A stretch of DNA of 6,239 nucleotides from Bacteroidota bacterium. Its GTDB lineage: Bacteria > Bacteroidota > Bacteroidia > NS11-12g > UBA9320. The notes beneath the pieces were generated by a model. The model was given only the letters and a program-made list of their open reading frames with translations, searched no databases and had not been told where the DNA came from. The DNA lies in contig CANMPY010000125.1 in assembly GCA_947499775.1 (NCBI GenBank), positions 1 through 6,239 of the forward strand, written 5' to 3'. The position numbers were made by a program, and so were the translations under genes. Positions 1 to 6,239 of this stretch are shown here, piece after piece (positions within the stretch are counted from its first letter, which is position 1; each line of letters opens with the position of its first letter).

Positions 1-347
1 TGCAATATATTACAAGTGATGTAAGTACAATTTGTACCGGTATTGCTGCAAGTATGGCAGCTGTATTGATGTGTGCTGGTAAAAAAGGGAAACGCACTGC
101 TCTAAAACATTCTCGCGTTATGATTCATCAGCCATTGGGTGGTACACAAGGCCAAGCATCGGATATGGAAATTACGGTTAAAGAAATTCAAAAATTAAAA
201 AAAGAGCTTTACGATATATTAGCTCACCATTCAGGACAGCCGTTTAAGAAAATTGAAAAAGATAGCGATCGCGATTTTTGGATGACCGCTGAGGAGTCGA
301 AGGCATATGGAATGGTGGATGAGGTTTTAATTAAAAAAGCAGTTTAA
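1..347 (+). CDS. clpP: ATP-dependent Clp protease proteolytic subunit ClpP (C-terminal part, 5' end off the window)
   Basis: This is the serine peptidase subunit that forms the barrel-shaped cytoplasmic Clp protease and degrades proteins fed in by ClpX. The first whole codon is at position 3, and 114 residues remain before the TAA at 345-347. The full catalytic triad is present. Ser17 of the fragment (codon 51-53) lies in GIAASMAAV, His42 in RVMIHQP and Asp91 in SDRDFW. The Ser-His and His-Asp spacings of 25 and 49 equal those of E. coli ClpP (97, 122, 171), so about 80 mature residues plus any propeptide lie upstream of the window. An ATG at 54 is internal, just after the catalytic Ser, and is not the real start. 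The gene overlaps clpX by one base, as expected for a clpP-clpX operon. There is no frameshift or missing key residue in the visible part. Identification is very secure. Confidence 0.97.
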   Translation, partial: QYITSDVSTICTGIAASMAAVLMCAGKKGKRTALKHSRVMIHQPLGGTQGQASDMEITVKEIQKLKKELYDILAHHSGQPFKKIEKDSDRDFWMTAEESKAYGMVDEVLIKKAV

Positions 348-1558
348 TGGCACAACAATCTTGCGCATTTTGTGGGCGGTCGAAAAACCAATGCGGTTTA
401 CTCATTACTGGTGTTGAGGGGAATATATGCGATGATTGTATTCGTCAAGCCTCACTTATTTTGGATGAGGATAAAACAAGTAGTGGTCATATAAATACCA
501 AATACAAACCGTCGAAACAGCACCTGCCAAAAGAAATAAAAGAACATCTTGATCAATGGGTTATTGGTCAGGAACAAGCCAAAAAAGTGCTTTCGGTAGC
601 GGTTTATAATCATTTTAAACGCCTTACAACCGATAGTTCAAAAGATGGAATAGAGCTTGAAAAAAGCAATATTTTAATGATTGGCGAAACCGGAACGGGA
701 AAAACTTTATTGGCCAAAACTTTAGCTAAAATTTTAGATGTACCATTCTGTATTGCCGATGCAACGGTGCTAACAGAAGCTGGATATGTAGGCGAAGATG
801 TGGAAAGTATTATTACACGGCTTTTGCAAGCCGCCAATTATAAAGTAGAAGAGGCACAACGAGGAATTGTGTATATAGATGAAATGGATAAAATTTCTCG
901 AAAATCGGATAATCCATCTATAACCCGTGATGTTTCGGGAGAGGGCGTTCAGCAAGCACTTCTGAAGCTTTTAGAGGGGTCTATTGTAAATGTACCCCCT
1001 CAAGGAGGACGCAAGCACCCTGATCAAAAATATATCGCTGTGGATACAAGCAATATTTTATTTATATGTGGCGGGGCCTTCGAAGGAATTGATAGAATAA
1101 TAGAACGTAGGTTAAATAAACAAACGGTTGGGTTTAAGTCGATTAATGACCACAAAACCACAGATAATATTCTTGAAAATGTTTCGGCAACCGATTTGCG
1201 CAAATTTGGATTAATTCCAGAATTATTAGGAAGGCTTCCAGTTTTGGCACATCTAACGCCTTTGGACAAGCCTACCTTGAAACGTATTTTATTAGAGCCT
1301 AAAAATGCTTTATTAAAACAGTATAAAAAATTATTTGAACTTGAAGAAAAGGAACTTATTGTATCGCATGATATTGTAGATCTTATTGTAGATACAGCCT
1401 TTGATTGTAAACTTGGGGCGCGTGGATTGCGCAGCATTTGTGAATCAATCTTTATGGATGCCATGTACGAAGCACCTTCAAGTAAAGAGGAAAAAGTGGA
1501 GATAAAAACAGCCTTTGTTAAAGAAAAGATTGCTAAGTTTTTTGAACAAGCAGCCTAA
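347..1558 (+). CDS. clpX: ATP-dependent Clp protease ATP-binding subunit ClpX, complete
   Basis: This is the AAA+ unfoldase that recognises substrates, unfolds them with ATP and passes them to ClpP. The 403 residues are near the usual length (424 in E. coli). An N-terminal C4 zinc-binding domain uses Cys6, Cys9, Cys28 and Cys31. Walker A is GETGTGKT at 113-120, the pore-1 loop GYVG at 146-149, and Walker B ends in Asp178-Glu179 (YIDEMDK). The RKH pore loop is at 222-224, sensor 1 lies around ILFICGGAF (237-245), the arginine finger is Arg296 in LLGRLP, and the sensor-2 Arg359 is in GARGLR. The ClpP-docking tripeptide reads VGF (261-263), where E. coli has IGF. The start ATG overlaps the clpP stop as TAATG. 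No Shine-Dalgarno sequence precedes it, so translational coupling is likely. All catalytic motifs are intact, and the gene faces a convergent neighbour 70 bases away. Confidence 0.98.
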   Translation: MAQQSCAFCGRSKNQCGLLITGVEGNICDDCIRQASLILDEDKTSSGHINTKYKPSKQHLPKEIKEHLDQWVIGQEQAKKVLSVAVYNHFKRLTTDSSKDGIELEKSNILMIGETGTGKTLLAKTLAKILDVPFCIADATVLTEAGYVGEDVESIITRLLQAANYKVEEAQRGIVYIDEMDKISRKSDNPSITRDVSGEGVQQALLKLLEGSIVNVPPQGGRKHPDQKYIAVDTSNILFICGGAFEGIDRIIERRLNKQTVGFKSINDHKTTDNILENVSATDLRKFGLIPELLGRLPVLAHLTPLDKPTLKRILLEPKNALLKQYKKLFELEEKELIVSHDIVDLIVDTAFDCKLGARGLRSICESIFMDAMYEAPSSKEEKVEIKTAFVKEKIAKFFEQAA

Positions 1559-1628
1559 CTAGGGCCTTTAAGGTTGAGCTTCAAGTAGAAGATTTGTATT
1601 CTGTTTTTCCTTATTTCTTACCTCAATA

Positions 1629-4600
1629 TTATTCCGATTTTATAAATGGAAGCGTCATTACCTTATTATCCGATTGGTATTTAATAAGGTAAAGTCCCTT
1701 GCTGAGTATTTGAATATCAATTTGTTCGATTTGACTTTTTGTTTTCCCTTCCATTACTTTTGCTCCTAAAACATCATGTATCGCATAATAAGAAGGCACC
1801 CATGTATCGCATTGTTTTAAGGTAAGTGTATTTTGAGCCGGGTTAGGGTAAACTTCAATTAATGAAACTTCAATTTTTTCAACTGCAATCATCGTATTTA
1901 TAATCATTACGGTATCATTACTACAGCCATTATTATCAAATACTTCTAATTTTATAGGTTGTAAATGCGCAAAGCTTTTGCTGAGCAATAAGGTATCTTC
2001 GGATGAATAATGCACATTATTAATATACCAATTTCGTTTATTTACATTTACGGTTTCATCTCTGAATTTTATAGATGATGGATATTTAAAAAGGGAAACC
2101 GAAATTTTAGGCAAAGGGAATACGTTTAATACTGCTGAGTCATTAGAAACACATTGATTATTGAATGCCTCAAGTTTAAGTTTGTAATTTCCCTCTATTT
2201 TGAAATAATTGGCAGCAATAAGAGTGCTGCTTAATGGAGCGTAGGAAGGCCAAGAGCCAAAACCAGTGCGAGCCAAAGGAATCCAGCGATACGTTGAGTT
2301 CGATTTGCCAATTGAATCTAATTCGATAGTTTGATTTATACATTGACTTGGATTGCTCTTGCTGATTGAAATAACTGGCATTTTAAGAATGGTAATGACA
2401 TTGGTATCCAAACTTCTGCACCCATTTGTATCTAATGCTATTGCGCTTAGTATGAGAGAATCTCTGTAGCTTGCTATTGCTATTTTGTTTGCACCAAAAC
2501 TAATGGCGAAATCAAATACCATTGAGGCATCCTTGTCCATTAAAACATCACCTAAGGCGTTGTTTCCGCCTGTAGGTTTTGGTAATGATTTTAATAGCTT
2601 CCAAGTTATTTTATCAAAATATTTATTGGGATTGTCATTTTTAATGATTTTTGCTTGATCGATTTGATCTTCATTTTGACAGTAAATTCCTGAAATTAAT
2701 TCTAAATTTATCGGTTTTAGATGACTGATTTTTAAGGAATCAGTTACCGTGCATAGGAAAGTATTGGTGCCTGCTACTTTATAAAGGCCTTCAGCATTAG
2801 CCATTACCGAATCGGCATTACTTATAATAGCCTTGTTGAAGGTCCATTGCCAATTGGTAGATCCGCTTTTTTTATTTTTTGCTTTTAATTTAATGCTAGT
2901 TTCCGGACAAATAATTTGGTCGAAACCAGCATCAATATCTGGCAATTCAAGAACATTTACTAACCTAAAGGTATTGTTGGATTGATTGTTTGCATCTTTA
3001 ACACTTACAAAAAGTGAATCGGCTGACGAAAATATATGATCAAAATAACCCAGAGTATCCGTAATGGATTTGGATTTGGTTTTCCATACGTAGGTTACAG
3101 GCCTTTTGGCATTTGTTACTTTGGCTACCATTCGAGCGGTTTGATTCATACATACACTCGTATCGGTATATAGTTTACCCAAGGGATCAATGCCAAAGGT
3201 TACTTCTAAAATATTTGAAATAATAATGGTGTCGCTTAAAGTGATAGAGTTACAATCTGTTTGCGATAAAAAGGATTGGTTTAGGATATAGGTTCCATTC
3301 TTTTTAAAAACGATGGTATCTATTTCTGAAGTAGAATAAACAGATTTTGACGACTTAAAATAAAAATTCCTAATGTCTTCCTGCATCGCTGAGTTTATGA
3401 ATTTGCCAGAAACATAGCTGTACTTTTTGTTGCTAATATTAATGGAAGCAGTATACGTTGAAGGGTTGATTTTTTTAACAGAACTGCTAACATTAATTTT
3501 TGGGTAAACAGTTATTTTAAAGGTTTTGATTATAGTGCCACGTCGTGGGCAATTATTGTCGGTTGCTATTGCTGTAACAAAAAAAGGTGATTTTTTTGAA
3601 TCACCAGTTGCTGGCGTCCATTCAAACTTTCCAGTTGGGAGTTTTACATTGGAATAAGAAACAGAGTATTTAGCGTTTTTAATGCTTTGATCCCAGCTAA
3701 GGGAAACGGTATCATTTTTTATACTTGATGCTGGCGGTGGTAATGTAAAGGGTTGATCGTCGGTAGCAATATTTAGAATAAAGGTTTGGCCCTCACAAAC
3801 TTTGTGATTAATAGGTTCTGAAATGCTTGGTTGATGGTTTTGGCTTGTGATAAAATTAATCATTTGATCAATTACGATTTCTCCAATCTGATTATACTTG
3901 CCGTTATTGTCTTTGCGCCATTCTTTTACTGCAACAGCCAAAATGGTGGCTTGGTTTGCATCTATAGGCATTCCAATTAAATTACCAGTTTGAGGGTCGA
4001 GGTATATTCCATAAGGAGGGTTTAAGTCGGGCCTAGGGCCATTCGCTTTATTATACCCGTTAGGGTAATAGGCCGTAAAAGGATTTTTTGAATCTAAACC
4101 TCCCGACCAACTTGTTTTTGATGTCCAACTTTGTAGAGGATCGGCAAAATGATAGGATAAAGAGTCTCCATCAATTGAATCTTTGGCTAAAAAACTTTTC
4201 ATGAGTGTAACATTTGCCTGCTCCATCAATGTAGGTTTAAATGTGAACACAGGCGACGAATTGGTTGGCGCTTTACAAAGATCTAAGGTGCTAAATACCC
4301 AAAAATCATTTCCAGAACCCCCCGTCGTAATACTTGAATAACGGCAGCATTTGCCAATTCCAATCTGAATAATACAGCAATTTTTAAATGCAGACTCAGC
4401 ACCATTAAAATCAAGGGTGTCCATATAGGTATGCTCTTCGAAACCCGTTCCTGTACCATAGGTATTGGATGGGTTACATGGTTGGCTGGCCGATTTGCAT
4501 ATGGCCGTAATATCTTCAATACCAACACGTGTCGCATTAAGTTTTTTGGTACTTGATGTGCTGGAGCATTGAATGGTATATTCCGAAAACGTTATTGGAG

Positions 4601-4751
4601 TACCTCTGCAGTCGCGATAAATTTTATATTTTATTTCAAATTTTGAACCATTCAAATACCTATAAGTGACCTGTCCGCCAGGATAACTGCTTGCTTTTAG
4701 TTGATTGAATAGAAGAAAACCGAATAGAAGTGTAAATAGTATTTTTTTCAT
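1629..4751 (-). CDS. Large secreted multi-domain protein with T9SS type A C-terminal sorting domain
   Basis: The function is not recognised; the architecture is. Residues 1-20 form a Sec signal peptide (KK, then a Leu/Phe-rich core, probable cleavage after LKA). Residues about 24-170 match the N-terminal block of many large Bacteroidetes proteins (GGQVTYRYLNG, IYRDCRGTP at 44-52, CCR at 135-137), with cysteines at 48, 62, 85, 92, 125, 126, 135, 136 and 159. Residues about 170-300 resemble a cadherin-like or putative Ig module (DSIDGDSLSY, DPQTGNLIGMP at 252-262), and a second such unit runs to about 417 (FEWTP at 376-380). PKD/Ig-like stretches fill about 520-955, for example DAGFDQIICPETS at 607-619. 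Residues 966-1040 are the sorting tail: YPNP at 968-971, DVLG, then KGLYLIKY. Export across the outer membrane by T9SS and surface attachment or release are inferred from this. No enzymatic motif was seen. It could be an adhesin or matrix protein, but this is not shown. The start follows the candidate promoter and gives a clean signal peptide. Confidence 0.93.
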   Translation of the reverse strand: MKKILFTLLFGFLLFNQLKASSYPGGQVTYRYLNGSKFEIKYKIYRDCRGTPITFSEYTIQCSSTSSTKKLNATRVGIEDITAICKSASQPCNPSNTYGTGTGFEEHTYMDTLDFNGAESAFKNCCIIQIGIGKCCRYSSITTGGSGNDFWVFSTLDLCKAPTNSSPVFTFKPTLMEQANVTLMKSFLAKDSIDGDSLSYHFADPLQSWTSKTSWSGGLDSKNPFTAYYPNGYNKANGPRPDLNPPYGIYLDPQTGNLIGMPIDANQATILAVAVKEWRKDNNGKYNQIGEIVIDQMINFITSQNHQPSISEPINHKVCEGQTFILNIATDDQPFTLPPPASSIKNDTVSLSWDQSIKNAKYSVSYSNVKLPTGKFEWTPATGDSKKSPFFVTAIATDNNCPRRGTIIKTFKITVYPKINVSSSVKKINPSTYTASINISNKKYSYVSGKFINSAMQEDIRNFYFKSSKSVYSTSEIDTIVFKKNGTYILNQSFLSQTDCNSITLSDTIIISNILEVTFGIDPLGKLYTDTSVCMNQTARMVAKVTNAKRPVTYVWKTKSKSITDTLGYFDHIFSSADSLFVSVKDANNQSNNTFRLVNVLELPDIDAGFDQIICPETSIKLKAKNKKSGSTNWQWTFNKAIISNADSVMANAEGLYKVAGTNTFLCTVTDSLKISHLKPINLELISGIYCQNEDQIDQAKIIKNDNPNKYFDKITWKLLKSLPKPTGGNNALGDVLMDKDASMVFDFAISFGANKIAIASYRDSLILSAIALDTNGCRSLDTNVITILKMPVISISKSNPSQCINQTIELDSIGKSNSTYRWIPLARTGFGSWPSYAPLSSTLIAANYFKIEGNYKLKLEAFNNQCVSNDSAVLNVFPLPKISVSLFKYPSSIKFRDETVNVNKRNWYINNVHYSSEDTLLLSKSFAHLQPIKLEVFDNNGCSNDTVMIINTMIAVEKIEVSLIEVYPNPAQNTLTLKQCDTWVPSYYAIHDVLGAKVMEGKTKSQIEQIDIQILSKGLYLIKYQSDNKVMTLPFIKSE

Positions 4752-4781
4752 TATAAATTAAATGGGCCTAATAAATTACCT

Positions 4782-4815
4782 CAAAAATACATTAATACTC
4801 TCAAATTGATATCAA
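4782..4815 (-). promoter_or_regulatory. Candidate Bacteroidetes-type promoter of the T9SS cargo gene
   Basis: On the minus strand, 4789-4782 reads TATTTTTG, a full match to the Bacteroidetes -7 consensus TAnnTTTG. It leaves 30 bases before the ATG at 4751. The only upstream partner at a plausible distance is TTG at 4815-4813, giving a spacer of 23 bases, at or above the usual range, so the -33 half is weak. The TTG lies inside the palindrome at 4805-4816. No Shine-Dalgarno sequence precedes the ATG, which is normal in this phylum. This is a motif match only; an AT-rich region yields such matches by chance. Confidence 0.45.
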
Positions 4816-4816
4816 T
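4805..4816. repeat. 12-bp perfect palindrome ATTGATATCAAT, possible operator
   Basis: ATTGATATCAAT equals its own reverse complement. It sits in the divergent region between the secreted-protein gene and the GAPDH gene, 53 bases upstream of the former's ATG, and covers that gene's candidate -33 TTG. A dimeric helix-turn-helix regulator could bind such a site. The half-site is only six bases and AT-rich, so chance is a real alternative. Confidence 0.3.
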
Positions 4817-4877
4817 ATAATGCCTTGTAGCCTTAAACCATAAATTATGATTTTTTGATGACTATAGTAAAATCGGC

Positions 4878-4909
4878 TTAGATAAAATTAAGCTTTTCTT
4901 GTACTTTTG
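4878..4909 (+). promoter_or_regulatory. Candidate Bacteroidetes-type promoter of the GAPDH gene
   Basis: TACTTTTG at 4902-4909 matches the -7 consensus TAnnTTTG exactly and leaves 26 bases to the ATG at 4936. Twenty bases upstream, TTAG at 4878-4881 is an imperfect match to the -33 TTTG. A transcript from here would have an AT-rich leader of roughly 20 bases with no Shine-Dalgarno sequence, as is usual in Bacteroidetes. The left arm of an inverted repeat covers the first two bases of the -7 element. The evidence is motif and position only. Confidence 0.55.
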
Positions 4910-4926
4910 CAGTAAGCTTACAAGAA
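4896..4926. repeat. Inverted repeat TTCTTGTA-N15-TACAAGAA straddling the GAPDH -7 element
   Basis: The arms at 4896-4903 and 4919-4926 are perfect 8-bp reverse complements separated by 15 bases. The -7 element TACTTTTG begins in the left arm, and the expected transcription start (around 4915) lies between the arms. Transcription from this promoter would therefore not include the left arm, which argues against an RNA hairpin and for a protein-binding site, if it is functional. The spacer also contains most of the 8-bp palindrome TAAGCTTA (4913-4920). Confidence 0.35.
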
Positions 4927-4935
4927 TAATAAAGT

Positions 4936-6239
4936 ATGACAATAAACACATTACAAACCAAAAAGGATGCTTACGACAAGGAACTTGATTCGTGGGTTAA
5001 TAAGGAAAAAGCCAGCGCTGAATTAATTAGTGCAGTTAGTAAATTAATTTATGATAAGTCGGTTGAACTTGTATTTTTTAGAAATACACTCATTGATGTA
5101 AGCAGTTCTGAGGTTCAGCGGCTTCATAAATATGCTGAAGATATTATTGGCAAAAAAATTGATGTTTATATAACCTCTAAATTAGCGAATGAACTAATGA
5201 ATGTGGCCCATTTAACTCCTTCCAAAATTGATATTGGAAAACTTAGCGATGAATGGACGAATGAGAATGGAAATTATACCGATATGTCTGCATTTATAGC
5301 CGACAAGCTCAAAAATTTTATTGGTCAAGATATTGCCACAATAGAACCATGTGACGTTGTATTGTATGGTTTTGGTCGTATTGGTCGATTGTTGGCCCGT
5401 GAGTTAATTAAATTATCAGGCAAGGGGCAACAATTGAAATTAAAAGCAATTGTAACCCGATCGAGTAGCGAAGCTGATATCTCAAAACGAGCTGCCTTAT
5501 TAAAAATGGATTCAGTTCATGGCGAATTTAAAGGAAGTATTATTGAAGATTTTGAGAATAAAGCCTTAATTATTAATGGACAAATTGTTAAAATGATTGA
5601 AGCAAATAGTCCTGATACAATCGATTACGAAGCACATGGCATAAGCAATGCAATGTTGATTGATAATACAGGGGCTTTTAGAGATAGAGAATCCTTGTCA
5701 TTGCATTTAAAATCGAAAGGTATAAAAAAGGTAATGCTTACTGCGCCAGGTAAAGGTGATTTGCCAAATATTGTTTATGGCGTAAATCATGAACAGCAAG
5801 ATATTGAAAATGAAACTATTTACACTGCAGCATCTTGTACTACAAATGCTATTGTACCTGTTTTAAAAGTAATAGAAGACAATTTGGGAATAGAACGAGG
5901 ACACATCGAAACAGTGCATGCGTATACCAATGATCAAAATTTATTGGATAATATGCATAAGAAATTTCGTAGAGGGCGTTCGGCAGCTGTAAATATGGTT
6001 ATTACCGAAACAGGATCGGCTACGGCAATTGCCAAAGTTATTCCAGGATTGGCCGGCAAGTTGACGGCAAACTCTGTGCGTGTTCCAATTCCAAATGGAT
6101 CGTTGGCTATAATGAGTTTAAGTTTAAAAAAATCAACAACACTTGCCGAGGTTTGCGCTATACTTAAGAATGCGGCATTAGTTGGCCCATTGGTAAGTCA
6201 AATAAAGTATTCAATAGATCAAGAACTCGTTTCAAGTGA
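4936..6239 (+). CDS. gap: Glyceraldehyde-3-phosphate dehydrogenase, long form with N-terminal extension (3' end off the window)
   Basis: This cytoplasmic enzyme interconverts glyceraldehyde-3-phosphate and 1,3-bisphosphoglycerate with NAD(P) in glycolysis or gluconeogenesis. I read 434 codons and two bases of the next; the frame is open to the edge. The ATG at 4936 is the first possible start, since an in-frame TAA lies at 4930-4932. Residues 1 to about 138 are an extension absent from the roughly 330-residue classical enzyme. The Rossmann motif GFGRIGR follows at 145-151. The catalytic pair is Cys301 (AASCTTNA) and His328 (VHAYTNDQN), spaced 27 apart as in E. coli GapA. Phosphate-binding Thr359-Gly360 and Arg382 (VRVPIPNGS) are present. 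The segment after the second beta strand reads AIVTRSSSEAD rather than AIND, so the Asp typical of NAD-specific enzymes is not in place. The HxxTNDQ pattern recalls B. subtilis GapB. Family length of about 480 suggests some 45-50 residues are missing. The gene diverges from the T9SS cargo gene. Confidence 0.95.
   Translation, partial: MTINTLQTKKDAYDKELDSWVNKEKASAELISAVSKLIYDKSVELVFFRNTLIDVSSSEVQRLHKYAEDIIGKKIDVYITSKLANELMNVAHLTPSKIDIGKLSDEWTNENGNYTDMSAFIADKLKNFIGQDIATIEPCDVVLYGFGRIGRLLARELIKLSGKGQQLKLKAIVTRSSSEADISKRAALLKMDSVHGEFKGSIIEDFENKALIINGQIVKMIEANSPDTIDYEAHGISNAMLIDNTGAFRDRESLSLHLKSKGIKKVMLTAPGKGDLPNIVYGVNHEQQDIENETIYTAASCTTNAIVPVLKVIEDNLGIERGHIETVHAYTNDQNLLDNMHKKFRRGRSAAVNMVITETGSATAIAKVIPGLAGKLTANSVRVPIPNGSLAIMSLSLKKSTTLAEVCAILKNAALVGPLVSQIKYSIDQELVSS

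Noticed and set aside
54..347. A 97-residue reading frame beginning at ATG 54 as a separate small gene
   Set aside because: The frame is open to the left edge and the upstream codons encode the conserved ClpP segment with the catalytic Ser. The ATG is an internal methionine.
610..1464. Three minus-strand open frames (610-837, 770-955, 1024-1464)
   Set aside because: They lie entirely antisense to the well-conserved clpX coding sequence, show no recognisable motif and overlap one another in part. They are shadows of clpX.
1559..1628. Intrinsic terminator between the convergent clpX and secreted-protein genes
   Set aside because: The best hairpin is CTTC (1579-1582) with GAAG (1588-1591), only four pairs, and the short T run at 1603-1608 is 11 bases away. 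Nothing stronger was found on either strand.
4283..4537. An 84-residue minus-strand open frame inside the large secreted-protein gene
   Set aside because: It is an alternative frame of the conserved N-terminal domain and has no start context or recognisable family.
4888..4920. Repeated AAGCTT (4890-4895 and 4914-4919) as a meaningful direct repeat
   Set aside because: A six-base repeat in AT-rich intergenic DNA is easily chance; only the longer inverted repeat over the promoter was kept.
6237..6239. TGA at the very end of the window as the stop of the GAPDH gene
   Set aside because: It is out of frame. In-frame codons end with AGT at 6235-6237, followed by the incomplete codon GA. The C-terminal part of the family is also still missing, so the gene is cut by the window edge.

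Overview
The window is AT-rich bacterial chromosome that looks like Bacteroidota (Bacteroidetes). Three things point there. The large central protein has a type IX secretion (T9SS) C-terminal sorting domain plus an N-terminal block common in big Bacteroidetes surface proteins. The two intergenic promoters that can be proposed match the Bacteroidetes -7 consensus TAnnTTTG, and the leaders lack a Shine-Dalgarno sequence. The GAPDH is the long form with an N-terminal extension that I associate with this phylum. I cannot name a genus.

Layout: (1) 1-347 (+) is the C-terminal part of clpP, cut by the left edge. (2) 347-1558 (+) is a complete clpX that overlaps the clpP stop by one base (TAATG). Together they encode the ClpXP protease, with ClpX unfolding substrates and ClpP degrading them. 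(3) 1559-1628 is a 70-base gap between convergent genes with no convincing terminator. (4) 1629-4751 (-) encodes a 1040-residue secreted, cysteine-containing, multi-domain protein with a T9SS sorting tail. (5) 4752-4935 is a 184-base divergent intergenic region with a candidate promoter for each flanking gene, a 12-bp palindrome and an 8-bp-arm inverted repeat over the GAPDH promoter. (6) 4936-6239 (+) is a long-form glyceraldehyde-3-phosphate dehydrogenase that runs off the right edge without a stop.

How they fit together: only clpP-clpX form a functional unit. The secreted protein and the GAPDH share a divergent control region, but nothing in the sequence links their functions. I see no mobile element, RNA gene, CRISPR array or defence system, and no clear new biological system. 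The points most worth checking are the role of the T9SS cargo protein, the cofactor choice and N-terminal extension of the GAPDH, and the symmetric sequences in the divergent promoter region.
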